Below are positions 22,305-33,066 of a DNA stretch of 64,000 bases, in pieces. Under the pieces are notes generated by a model. The model did no database searches and was not told the origin of the DNA. It saw nothing but the letters and a program-made list of their open reading frames with translations. The stretch lies in assembly GCF_902459465.1 (NCBI RefSeq), contig NC_047076.1, positions 8,626,146 to 8,690,145 on the forward strand. The letters are read 5' to 3'. Position 1 is the stretch's first letter. Each line of letters begins with the position of its first letter. This DNA comes from Asterias rubens. Taxonomy: Eukaryota; Echinodermata; Asteroidea; Forcipulatida; Asteriidae. The position numbers were made by a program, and so were the translations under genes.

Positions 22305-23615
22305 TTACCATTGGCACCTCTCACCAGACCGACGTAATCGTTGGTGAGTATTCCACAGTGAGTACATTTCCGCTGGTAGAACCATATGGGTTGTCACCAA
22401 ATTGTGAAACCGGCAAGACGAAGTATAAAAATCCGTTCGCCAATTATTAAAATTCGAGTTGTGAATAGGACGTATATGCAATTTTGAAAGACATATTGCG
22501 ACAAAGACGTCTTCGAGGTACAAAAACTTGGTGTCCAGTGATTGTTTGTACACTGATAGCGCAACATCTCGTGATAAAACGTACCCCGTTCCAGACATAA
22601 ATGGCGGGTAACTGTTCGCACTGTACACACTTCTCGGCATGTACCATTTACTACCTGGGTCCCTTATTGGACTCCCGTTTATAACGAACCCAAACGCAAG
22701 CCGCGAAGTTCGTGTGGTATCGAGGGCAAGGTACTTGACTAGGTTGTGGTACACCACGTACATGTCATCGTCCGTTTTCATGACGTATGACGCGTGAGAG
22801 CAGTGCGTGGTTGTCCACTTCAACGCCATGACTGTCTTCAGAGTCAAGTTTTTGTAGCTATCTTTAAAATCTTCCTGGATGATATCGTGATAGGTTTTGC
22901 TTTCCTCCTCCACTCTTGCTTGTAAGTAGTTTGCTCTTGTCGACGCAAGCAAGAACAGCGTGATGATGTTTTTCCCAAGGACCTCTTTCGGACTTCCCCA
23001 GGTCTCCCGAATCGCTTGCCTCTTGGCCGCGTTCTCGTGCGTTGTGGTTACGAGAACGACCAAGAAAACATCCAATGGGGAGCCCATATCGTCATAACAA
23101 ATCGATGGCTCGTCCAGTACGAGGTTGAAATCATGAGGATGAACATGCTCACCTTCTCCAATAATAAGTGGTTCAGTTCGTGGTGGTTCATATACAATAT
23201 GTTTTGTTACAAGTTCTGCTTTTTTAATAACCTGGGGTTTACCATATCTTAGAAGGTGTTCAACATAGCGATGGCGTTGCTCTGCCTTACTCAGTTTCGT
23301 CATATCACGAACTGTAACAGGGAACTGCTCTCGGGCTAATATACCACTGACCTCGCCAGTTAATATCACATAGAGTAAAAATATCAGCGTCTCTAGTATG
23401 AGAAGAGACATTAACAGCTTCAGACGCGGCCGAAATTGGAAGATCCCTCTGCGCGAGTGGTCTTTGGTCAGAGAATGGAGAAATGACGTCAGAGCGGCGA
23501 CATTGTGGCAAAGATCGGACAGGAAGTTCTGCAGTTTTCTGTGCGTGACGACTATTATATACTCCACTGTATCTAGTTCTACTGACGTGTTCTGCAGATA
23601 AACAGTAAACAACAA
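22305..23615 (-). CDS. Beta-1,3-galactosyltransferase-like GT31 enzyme
   Basis: This is a Golgi type II membrane glycosyltransferase of family GT31, expected to transfer galactose or GlcNAc in beta-1,3 linkage. The open frame is 436 codons in one exon, as is usual for B3GALT genes. A basic stretch (RPRLK, residues 62-66) precedes a membrane anchor at about 67-87. GT31 motifs in order are RQAIRETWG (199-207), DFKDSYKNLTLKT (249-261), the metal-binding DDD (282-284), SGTGYVLSRDV (about 345-355) and LEDVF (about 370). The true start is uncertain. A strong acceptor (TTATCTGCAG, ending near 23592 on the minus strand) suggests that the first eight codons are intronic and that a 5' exon lies upstream; Met69 at 23411 is the alternative. 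The exact donor and acceptor sugars cannot be told. Confidence 0.9.
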   Translation of the reverse strand: MLFTVYLQNTSVELDTVEYIIVVTHRKLQNFLSDLCHNVAALTSFLHSLTKDHSRRGIFQFRPRLKLLMSLLILETLIFLLYVILTGEVSGILAREQFPVTVRDMTKLSKAEQRHRYVEHLLRYGKPQVIKKAELVTKHIVYEPPRTEPLIIGEGEHVHPHDFNLVLDEPSICYDDMGSPLDVFLVVLVTTTHENAAKRQAIRETWGSPKEVLGKNIITLFLLASTRANYLQARVEEESKTYHDIIQEDFKDSYKNLTLKTVMALKWTTTHCSHASYVMKTDDDMYVVYHNLVKYLALDTTRTSRLAFGFVINGSPIRDPGSKWYMPRSVYSANSYPPFMSGTGYVLSRDVALSVYKQSLDTKFLYLEDVFVAICLSKLHIRPIHNSNFNNWRTDFYTSSCRFHNLVTTHMVLPAEMYSLWNTHQRLRRSGERCQW

Positions 23616-23931
23616 GTTATTAGATTATGTAAGATTTAATTGTGCAGGTGTTCCATGAGAAGTTTTTGCCACACCCTTTGTTATTGGGCTTCAAAAAGTT
23701 GGTAAATAAAAACGTGTACCCTAAACACCAATTTGCCTTTATCGGTATGGCAGACTTTCTCGTGGTTTCCTGTCTCCATTTTTCTTATAACATTGTGGAA
23801 CCAGACTTATACAACTCCCCAAAGCCTCCCTAGTGGGTTCCACCATGGTTCCACTGACAGTACCTTAGAGATCAGTGGGTTGAGCCATGGTTGAGCTATG
23901 GAAACAAAGATGGCCGAATGTGGCAGACCGG

Positions 23932-23963
23932 GGTCGACCCAGGGAAGCTAAACGAACGCACCA
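23932..23963. mobile_element. Solo half of the foldback transposon
   Basis: GACCCAGGGAAGCTAAACGA matches one arm of the element at 21624-21773. The other arm is absent. Confidence 0.7.
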
Positions 23964-23989
23964 TTACTGGCAAGAGTCTTGGTTGCAAA

Positions 23990-24885
23990 CATGGGCGTCA
24001 ATCAGGGGGACGACGACTGGGGGACATGTCCCCCATCTTTTGGAGGGTGGGGGACACAGTATCAAATGTTCCCATCTTTTCGACCACCTTTATCACGAAG
24101 CCCAAGTTTTGCACTGTGTATGACCCAACCCTGTGTCCCGCCATGGGCATTAATCCTAGGGGCAAAGGATGACACAACTTTTTAAAGGATGGGGGTCACT
24201 ATATACATCAATGTCCCCCCTCAGAATTGGCCCAAGATTGCACCACAGATATGCCGTAAAGGTTTCACACTCGCATGCTCACTCTTTGACAGATTTGCCC
24301 CCTAAAACTTGGATCATAGATTCGTACCTGAAGATCCTGTTAACTCAAAAGGTTCTACTGCTTCAACATTTTAAAGGCTTATGTTCTGTTCCATTTGTTT
24401 TGCCTCTTATTGGCCTAAGATTGCACCACAGAGCATCTAAAATGCAATTTTTCCCCGGACACATGACCGTAAAAAGCGTCGCGTTCCGCTTTATAGCATG
24501 CTCCATCTTTAATAAATTTGCCCCAACCAACAACCCCCCTCCCCTAAAATTTCTTGTCTTGATCCACCCTTGACGATGCTGGTGATGATTGGGAAGAAAT
24601 GCCGTCTGAGCATTATATTCAGAAATAATATGGATACGAAGCTATATTATTTTTTACGGTACAAAAAAAGTGTTAGCAAAAACAGGTGCATCTAGCTTAA
24701 AATAGGCATTAAATTCCAACATCTGAGAGGGGGCACTTCAGCCCTCAGACTCCCTAGATTGTACAAGAGAGCATATACGGCCTAAACTTTTCCCGGGCCC
24801 TAAAGCGGGCCCCGGACCCCACGCCGTAAATGTTATGACTAACGATGCCCCCCATCCTTCAAGAATACATTTGACGCCCACTGGC
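23990..24885. mobile_element. Possible ~0.9-kb element with TGGGCGTCAA ends
   Basis: ATGGGCGTCAATCAGGGGGA at the left is mirrored by CCCCATCC and TTGACGCCCACT at the right. The interior contains repeated GGCCTAAGATTGCACCACAGA-like blocks (near 24230 and 24415). No transposase was seen. The element assignment is tentative. Confidence 0.4.
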
Positions 24886-24929
24886 TTGCACCAAACTCTT
24901 TCCCCAACTGTCCGTACAAGGAGTCCATA

Positions 24930-25402
24930 TTATACACATAATGAATGTTTATGAGTGCAATGGTGCAAATATGTTCATGAGTTGAAAGATGGAATGTTCT
25001 ATTCAACGAATGAACATTCGCACCATTGCACGAATGAAAAACATTCATTATTTGTTTTATATAACATCCAAGTAGATCTTTGTCATTTTGATTGAAAGAT
25101 ACAACTTTCTAAACAAACAAAGCGTAGGCCTCCAATTTTTAATTGTAGAAGACGAATGCTAGTAATTTTACTAATATGCCTTGCTGCGTTACCGAAGACA
25201 ACGCGCACGCAGTGATGTTTTTACTCAGCTTTTTCGTTCCATCCGAAAAGTACCATTGCACGCTGGCAGCGTGCAATGGTACTTTTCGGATGGAACGAAA
25301 AAGCACGGTGAGTGACTCAGCGTGCAATGGTACTTTTATTTGCTATCACGTGACGGACAATCCTCCAATCAAATGGCAAGGATCTGCTTGGGTGTTATAT
25401 AA
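24930..25402 (-). mobile_element. MITE with GTTTTATATAACA termini, copy 2
   Basis: This is an inverted copy of the element at 8999-9405, with the same central palindrome (GTACCATTGCACGCTGGCAG meeting its complement near 25250-25285). It keeps a segment that copy 1 has lost. Confidence 0.85.
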
Positions 25403-25462
25403 GGGACGATATACACATGTACCGAGTCTACATTAATATGAGTCCGTCAGACCGTTCCGTCC

Positions 25463-25592
<130 letters not shown>

Positions 25593-25599
25593 CCGAAGG

Positions 25600-26400
25600 A
25601 CACCGTGGGTTGACACTGCGCAGACGGACTCTGTGCACTCGGACAACTAAGACATTATTGTAACAAAGATATGTAAACAATACATCATGGAGGTAGAAAC
25701 ATCAACCAAAATATCATTATAATTACATTAAACTCATGTCTTGTTGTCCAGTCTAGTATGTGCCGCCCGTCATGTAAACTTGTACAACTTGTTCATTGGT
25801 TTTTCCTCCATGATTGGATAGGCTAGGCCTATGCCTGGTAGTAGGCCCTACCGGCATGGCTACAAAAGCACAGAGTAAAAGCAATTGAGGAAGGAATGAT
25901 ATACAAACAACTTACCTCCATGATCAACCGTGGAGGAAACTTCTACCGTCTCAATCTTTCCTCACTGCCCTTGATCTATATATGTCTGGTTACAGATATA
26001 CCCATGTATTTACCTGTGTTAACTGCGGCTGCGATGGGTAAGGGCCGTCCATTTTCCATTACTTCGACCATTGAGGAAGAAAATACAATTCGACTTTCAA
26101 TCATTCAATGTTGTGTGTGACGATATAGTGCAATTCACTACCGCACAGCTTGTTTATTTTCCATCCCCCTGCATATTATTGGCACGTCATGAACGTTTTC
26201 CTATTAACACAATATCGCGTTCTGCCAGTGGCAATTCTGGTTAACAATGGGAAACTGCACGCACTGGTGATCATCATTGAACTGAATAGTTCGATGTTTG
26301 AGCAACAGCCTTTTTTTAATAGGTGTACACATGTAATGGTACCATGCCGTCAGTGAGTCTGTTCTCAAAACTGTTTTGGGATCGAAAGTTTGACCCTCAT
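25600..26400. other. Intergenic, nothing recognised
   Basis: No convincing exon or repeat boundary was found between the microsatellite and the SINE pair. The short frames here lack protein character. Confidence 0.4.
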
Positions 26401-26402
26401 TG

Positions 26403-26600
26403 ATGTTAAATTTGCATCGGGGATAAAGAATATTAATTTTGGTTTTTACCCATACACCGATGTGTGTTAGCACTGTATACTCAGTACTTTCCCGAGTCCT
26501 GTGAAAAAATATCACAGGCATGTTACTCGGGTGGGATTCGAACCCACGACCCTTGCAATCCTAGAGCAGTGTCTTACCAACTAGACTACCGAGGTTGCCC
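26403..26600 (-). mobile_element. SINE family B copy
   Basis: On the minus strand the head reads GGTAGTCTAGTTGGTAAGAC (A box), then GGGTTCGAATCCCACC (B box). The body follows (ACACATCGGTGTAT, then CCCCGATGCAAATTTAACAT). It is a tRNA-derived SINE, not a working tRNA. Confidence 0.75.
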
Positions 26601-26661
26601 GGCAGCTAGAGGCAGTTCGAATCCTATGTTTTGGCAGCGGGTACCGCAACGATATAATAGA

Positions 26662-26820
26662 TGTTAAATTTGCATCGGGGACAAAGAATATTAATTTTGG
26701 TTTTTACCAATACACCGATGTGTGTTAGCACTGTATACTCAGTACTTTCCCGAGACCTGTGAAAAAATATCACAGGCATGTTACTCGGGTGGGATTCGAA
26801 CCCACGACCACGACTCATTG
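26662..26820 (-). mobile_element. SINE family B copy, second of a pair
   Basis: It repeats 26403-26548 with only a few changes and is cut just after the B box. About 110 bp separate the two, so the pair may be a segmental duplication or two insertions. Confidence 0.75.
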
Positions 26821-27211
26821 ATGTTGACAAAAAAAGAGCTAGATTTTCTGAATAATATTGTGTTGATGATCGATCATTAATGTCTTTTTATAAGCATATG
26901 CGCCATTTGAATCACTACACGTGGGGAATTTTTTGCAGCAAGCCTATTATGCATTGCAGTGGTGGTCATGGAAGGTAGTAAGGGTGTGAAAAGGGTGTGA
27001 TAATGAAAACCGCCGTTATAATAGTTTCGAAATCAAGCCCGGCGCCCCATCTGTTAGCTGGATCGGTCGGCCTTGGTGGAGCGGGTACAAAAATCAATCC
27101 ATTTTATATTCATCGTTTAGCTGTATTGTTGTTGTTTTTTTGTCTGGCAGAGTAGAGCACGATGTTTGGGCTTTCCACTCCCATTATCAATCCCATTCAG
27201 ATGTGCTACTT

Positions 27212-27487
27212 AAAGGAACTGGACACTATTGGTAGTTACTAATTGTTAGCACAAAAACTTATTGGTGTAAAACAAGATGTAATTTCGGAGACTTCAAGCA
27301 TTTTTTGGTCATCTGAAAGCATACAAATTTATGTAACAACGCTGTTTTTTCTTTCATTATTCTCTTGCAACTTCGATGACCAATTCAGTTCAAATTTTCA
27401 CAGGGTTGTTATTTTATGCATTTATGGGATACACAAAGTCTGTGAGAAGACTGGTCTTTGACAATTACCGAATGTCTCCAGTTCTCA
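27212..27487 (-). mobile_element. TTAA-MITE copy 6, shortened
   Basis: It begins TTAAAGGAACTGGACACTAT and ends with ACTGGTCTTTGACAATTACC. The central palindrome is largely lost. Confidence 0.8.
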
Positions 27488-27799
27488 GAAGCGGTGAGAA
27501 TGAATGATATTTGATGAATTGAGCGCTTGACTGTGAACTTTAATCTCAGAATCTTGAAGGCATTTTCTATTTTTAGTACATTATGATTTGAGGTGAGGTA
27601 TCAATATGTATTTGGTTTGTGCTAACACCATGTGTGTATCTACTTGCCAGGTTGAGTTTGTTCTTTAAAGAACTGTCTTTCTATATTCTCCGTACTTACT
27701 ACCGCGGAGTAGTTTTATCTGATTGTTCGGGAGACTTCTCAGTTCTGAAAAGAACTGTCCTGCTTTTTAACCACCACCTAGGCGGAAGGTATAGATAAT

Positions 27800-27945
27800 G
27801 GGAGACTTTCTGGGACGATAGAGGGCAGCAGACTTACCGGGTAAATCCATTGTTCTCAGAGTTATGCGCATGTTCAGAACTACGTAAACAATGGAAATTT
27901 ACCCGGTATGTCTGCTGCCACCTAGCGTTGGAAAGTCTCCTATTG
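27800..27945. mobile_element. Foldback element
   Basis: The arms are GGGAGACTTTCTGGGACGATAG-like at the left and CGTTGGAAAGTCTCC at the right. The inner arms GACTTACCGGGTAAAT and ATTTACCCGGTATGTC pair closely. Confidence 0.75.
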
Positions 27946-28547
27946 GCTAGGACTACTACTATCTTATGATGGCGTTATACCGCAAACCAAATATATTGCA
28001 TGATACATCACCATGCAATGCCTCAAATCAATATGTATGCTCGTATTCTCTAGCGGGAGCGCACTATTGGACTTGTTAAGTTATATTAATTTAATGTTTA
28101 ATTTTAAATCTTTGGACATAATTATTCTTTGTTGGCAGGGGGCCGTCCAGGGTAAGGCAAAAGGTAAGGCAAAAGCAACGTGCCCTCCGCCCCGACCCCT
28201 CCAACAAAAAACATACATGTTTATAAAAATACACACACAAAAAACAACGATTCAATTAAATTCAGAATGATTATTAGTATAAATGAAGAATTTTTGAAGT
28301 CTGAATTAGATAATTGTATAAGTTTTAAATTATTGTTATCCCTAATCTTTCTCCTTAAACACAACAGAAGTGGCGGGGTGGGGGAGCTCCAGTGATTTAT
28401 GTGATGGAAGGGGTGTTCGTGTTGACTGGAAAAATTAAACTAGGCATTGGAATAATTTTGCTAAGAGAGGATGAATACCCCCTCTCCCCCCCCCCCTCTT
28501 TTTTTTTTTTTTTTAGATCCACCAATGAACCATTCACAGATGCTTTA

Positions 28548-29086
28548 ATAGTCTTGGTTCCAAGACCATTGGTGTTGCGCGGTCACACACAACCAACGTT
28601 CCGATTATGCACGGCAATAACTATACACGCTTGTAATGAACGAACGCTAGCGGGCGCTCTGTTTCTCTGATAGACCTTATCGCAAATACCAATGCGCAAG
28701 CGCAGACTGTTGAATGAGGTGCATTGTGGGAAAGATATGGATCAAATTTGGATACCAGCTAGACCACAATGCACCTAATTCCAAGCTTTACGCGCGCGCC
28801 CCGGTATTTGCGAAAAGGTCTATAGACCTTATCGCAGATACCGGGGCGCGCGCGTAAAGCTTGGAATTAGGTGCATTGTGGTCTTGCTGGTATCAAAATT
28901 TCATCCATATCTATCCCACAATGCACCTCATTCAACAGTCTGCGCTTGCGCATTGGTATTTGCGATAAGGTCTATTTAGATCTCAGAGAAACAGAGCGCC
29001 CGCTAGCGTTCGTTCATTACAAGCGTGTACTTGGTTGTGTGTGAACCGACCACGCAACACCAATGGTCTTGGAACCTAGACTAATG
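28548..29086. repeat. ~540-bp palindrome enclosing two head-to-head MITEs
   Basis: Two copies of the 16812-16972 MITE meet head to head at about 28822-28826 (28672-28822 and 28826-28973). The flanks are inverted too: GAACGAACGCTAGCGGGCGC at the left pairs with GCGCCCGCTAGCGTTCGTTC at the right, and so on out to TAGTCTTGGTTCCAAGACCA. The whole block could form a long hairpin. Confidence 0.9.
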
Positions 29087-29091
29087 CTTTA

Positions 29092-29702
29092 AAGGATTTG
29101 GGTACCTTTTCAAAATGTCCATAGATTTACATTAAACTTACACAGTTTGAAGATAATGATAGCCCAGGTCGAAATTCCAGTTGAACCTAGTTAAACTGGG
29201 TTTAACTGGAACTAGTTGAAACCAGTTGATAAACTAGTTAAACACAGTTAAAACCAGTTGGTTTAATATGGAAAATGGACAGAAACCAACTGGTTTATAA
29301 TTTCAACCTCGTTGAACACAGTTAAACCTAGTCCAAACCAGTTGGTTAATATGGAAAATGGACGAGTTTGGTCACTTTCCAGTTGAACCAGTTGACCCCA
29401 GTTAACTAGGTTCAACTGGAATTTTAACCTGGGAGTGGAAAGCTTCCCTTCAAATTTTACTTACTGAGGTGCTGTAGTTTTTGAGAAATGAGTAAAACAA
29501 TGTCATAAAAATACGTTTGTAAATGATTAAAATAATTTTAGTCTCATGAGACGAAAACTATTTTCATGACATTGTTTTACTCATTTCCCAAAAACTACAG
29601 CACCTCTGAGCACGTAATATTTTAAGGGAAGCTTTCTACTATCATTATCTTCAAACTGTAAGTTTGGTGTAAAAGTAAAAAGTTACATAGACCCTTTAAA
29701 GG
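29092..29702. mobile_element. TTAA element with GGATTTGGGTACC ends, carrying a nested insert
   Basis: The left end (TTAAAGGATTTGGGTACC, then CTTACACAGTTTGAAGATAA) is mirrored at the right (TTATCTTCAAACTGTAAG, ending GACCCTTTAA). A 271-bp insert splits the left arm at 29163. An uninterrupted relative begins at 55251, and a truncated one at 37398. Confidence 0.8.
29163..29433. mobile_element. Nested CCCAGGT...ACCTGGG element
   Basis: The ends are inverted: CCCAGGTCGAAATTCCAGTT at the left and AACTGGAATTTTAACCTGGG at the right. The interior is a scramble of short AACTAGTT/AACCAGTT words. A short target duplication (AG) is visible against the relative at 55251. Confidence 0.75.
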
Positions 29703-29741
29703 GCTGCTACATCAAACTTTCACAGAAACAAATTATGCTTT

Positions 29742-30698
29742 TAAAGGAACACGTTGCCTTTGATCGGACGAGTTGGTCTTTGAAAGGCCTTTGTAACCGT
29801 TTGTTATAAAATGCATATGGGTAGAAAGATGTTGTAAAAGTAGAAAGATGTTGTAACATGCCTCTAAATTGCACGGTTTTCCTATTACCTCGTCGACTAA
29901 CACGGTCGGCCATATGGTCGACCATGTTAGTTCGCACAGTAAAAGGAAAACCACGCAATTTTGAGGCAAATTTGTGTGGATCATTATATCCCTTTAGTCC
30001 CTGCACCGCCCGAGCTTGCTGAAATCCAATTTCTCAAGATTCTTGCAGTAAATTACTGGAATCGTAGTTCAAATTTTAAAAGATAGCCATGGCTTAATGT
30101 GTATGCACAATTGTTTACCCTTTCGGTAATATTTGTATAAAAGTACAAGTTCTCATGGGAACAATAAATGCCTCTCGTTAAACGGCTACGGTAATTTTTA
30201 TGGTGAATATTTTTGTGCACGGATAAAATGGACACAATGCCTTTTCAAGGCTTTTGTCTGGCTCAATGCTCATACTGATTAAATGCGAAGGCGTTAATTT
30301 TCGACAATATCATCATAAATGATGAACAGTTTCCTGTTTACTACTGAGCGTTTTATTTTTCGTAAGAGCTAAATTATTTCATCATCATTAGCTTCGACAA
30401 GTCAACTGTGAAGGGAAAATTAATAACGATCTATAACAACTAGATATATTAACAAATGCGTAGACCTACTAATGACTATCGAGTTTGCTTTTGATGTTCC
30501 TTTTTTTCTACAAACACAAGCTAGCGAGGTTTCCTCGTACCGCATACAGTATATCGCTATAGGCGGCTGGGCGGTACAGCGGCTAAATGGATATTCTACT
30601 TTTAAAAGATCTGTCTATGCATATAACTTTTATAAAAAACGGTTACAAACGCTTTTATAGACCAACTCGTCCGATCCAAGGCAACGTGTTCCTTTAAA
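29742..30698. mobile_element. ~955-bp TTAA element with long inverted ends
   Basis: TTAAAGGAACACGTTGCCTT at the left is mirrored at the right (AAGGCAACGTGTTCCTTTAA). The inner arms GGACGAGTTGGTCT and AGACCAACTCGTCC also match. No transposase frame was seen. Confidence 0.85.
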
Positions 30699-30699
30699 T

Positions 30700-31270
30700 T
30701 TTAAGCTTTGACTTCATTCAAATCACTTGCATAAATAATAACATGCGCAAATGTAACTAGTTGCAATTGTCCATTTTTGCTTGCATAACTTGATCAACAA
30801 AAATCAAAGGTAAGAAGTTGGTAAAGCAGTTTAATTGAGCTCCTCTTCTTTAACCAAAAGTTCATTAAATGTTTGTATGATTACTTTATATAAAACAACT
30901 TGTCAAATGACATAAAGTGTACACTTATTTGTTTTTATTAGTTTTGACATTTTAACTGTTCAAGTAAATAATTATATTTTGTAATACTCTTTAAAGAAAA
31001 ATAGTTTTTAACTCCAGCTCCTTTGGAAGAGTGTTTCAGACTCTTCGGACATCCACCAAAATCCTTGAGTAAAAATCAAAACCAAAACCAACATTAACTT
31101 GCTTAGCAAACGGAAAAGTGTGGCACCAGTGAAATCAAGTGTACAAAAAAACCCCCACATTGGCTGGATGTTGATTAAGCTATACAGTGCCGAGTCCATC
31201 AAACTCTGTAAAAGCAAGCTAATGGATTTTGGAGGGTGGGAGGTAGATCGGTCACTGTCTTTGTCTGTAG
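30700..31270. other. Intergenic, nothing firm
   Basis: A minus-strand frame at 31277-31008 has a hydrophobic run, but its ends overlap inverted-repeat sequence and it is probably not a gene. Confidence 0.4.
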
Positions 31271-31275
31271 CAGGC

Positions 31276-31572
31276 ACATAGAGTTATATATAAGAACTAG
31301 AGGGCGCACTGGTGATGCTTCTTGCACAAACGCGACAGGACCGCAAGGAGACACGCACGCGCCATTCTGTACGCGTGTTGAGTATGAAACACACATTTGA
31401 GTTTGTGTTTATTGAACGCTACGCGATGCTGTTTTGTCAACTTACAAAATGGCTGCACAAACACACGCTGTGCGATGCCTGTTTTGTCAACTTAGAAAAT
31501 GGCCGCCTGCGCACATCCCGCGTCGCGTATATAGGCCAGTGCGCCCTCTAGTTCTTATATATAACTCTATGA
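31276..31572. mobile_element. 297-bp MITE with 36-bp inverted ends
   Basis: CATAGAGTTATATATAAGAA at the left is exactly mirrored at the right, and the pairing continues through AGAGGGCGCACTGG. Inside, two copies of a GCGATGCTGTTTTGTCAACT block lie in tandem. Confidence 0.9.
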
Positions 31573-32339
31573 GCAGGCATAATACTTGGCCCTTGGGAAA
31601 AAAGTAGGACAATTGTTTTGAGTACAAGGGCTGAGCTAAATTTAAGACATGTATAGGGTTTTATATACTTTTTAGTGCAGGCTACTTAATAATACATGGG
31701 TAAAGCCCGGTTCATACTTCCTGCCAATGCGAAACGAATGTTGACGTCACAAATTCGCAACGAAAGTCGCACTGAGTTGAGTTGTGCTCGACTCACTTGC
31801 GAATATCGCTGCGAAAGAAGGGTTGTGACATCAAATTCACTTCGCATTCGCATTTGCAGGAATTTTCACCTTTTGTCAATCCCTGCAGTTATAGGATTCC
31901 TAGGAGCTTTTTTCCAGTATCCTCAGTGCTAGAGAAGTAGATCAAAGAGCATAACTTTTTTTTTTATTACCAGCAACCAGGGAGACTTGGAACAAATCTT
32001 ATTTCAGATAAAAGTCAATTTCTAGTTTCCGAATCAGTTTTGGAGGAAAAAAACCCAAATCAGATTTTAGTTGGAAGAATATGTTCGTGCTAGGTACAGA
32101 TAAAGTTACAAATAATTATAGGCCTGAAACTTTACAGAGAAAATTGATTGCCTACATGCCCTGCTTTTCATTGCTTTTGTGCCCTTTAAAATGTTCTAGT
32201 ACAAATCTGTAATTTCCTCATCAAGGGTCTTTGCCCTCACAAGAAAAAGGAATCAACATAACTATAAGAACTTATATACCGCACACACAGATCCTTGACA
32301 ATTGATTGGTGGAGCACAGGTCATGTGTCATCTGTTATT

Positions 32340-32590
32340 TTGCCCACCCAATATGAATAGTTATGGGATGCTTCACATATGTATTTATTGATGCGACCCA
32401 AAATTTAATATTGGACAGGTGCCCACCCAATATATATAATTGTTGGACACTTCACATGTAAGTATGTATACTGCTGCATTGCTCCAAAATTTGAATTGGT
32501 GAGGTGCCTGACCAATATGAATAATTATTGGATGCTGCGTATAATGTATACTGCTGCAAGGCTTCAAAATATAATATTTGACAGGTGTCA
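32340..32590. repeat. ~85-95-bp tandem repeat, three diverged units
   Basis: Each unit has an ACCAATATGAATAATTATTGG-like block, then GTATACTGCTGCA and GACAGGTG. The units are well diverged. Confidence 0.6.
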
Positions 32591-32794
32591 GAGCAGACCA
32601 GGTTGGTGACTATTTGTAGTCGTCTACGTTGTTTAGAAGGTTTTTCAGAAATTACAGAGTGTGGGGTGGATGAGTTTTTTGTGTTGTTTGTTTGGGTTTT
32701 CATTTGGGGATGGTGTGGGGTATTGTAACAAATCTCAAAGGACAAGCAGATCTGTGTGTGTGAGATACATAAAACTAATATTGAATGCATTTTG

Positions 32795-32889
32795 TTCATG
32801 CAAAGTCGCAGAGTGTAATCATAAACATTCAGTGAGATCTGGCTTTTCCATTTCGCCTCATGAAATTAAAAAGTCCAGATTTCACGCTG
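32795..32889 (+). pseudogene. Possible THAP zinc-finger fragment
   Basis: The frame reads CKVAECNHKHSVRSGF, then SISPHEIKKSRFHA, ending at a GTGAGT donor-like site. The spacing of the first Cys pair and the following hydrophobic and basic residues resemble the start of a THAP domain. No continuing exon was found. It may be a relic of a domesticated or decayed transposase, or chance. Confidence 0.2.
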
Positions 32890-33066
32890 TGAGTATATTT
32901 TACGACAGTGCACTCGTATGTACTAATATTTGTACATTTATAACAATTTCTTAAACAAAAACAACATGATTGTTAGATTATCAAAGTTATTTTAGTAAAA
33001 ATTTTGGTATTACTATTACTTATCTTGATTTTTTATATATGCTGATATAAAAATGTTGGCAGTAAA

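Noticed and set aside
26525-26600. A tRNA gene on the minus strand
   Set aside because: A and B boxes are present but the acceptor stem does not pair and the sequence runs into a SINE body shared with other copies.
31008-31277. Small membrane protein on the minus strand
   Set aside because: The frame begins at a MITE border, overlaps inverted-repeat sequence and has no splice or start context that stands out.
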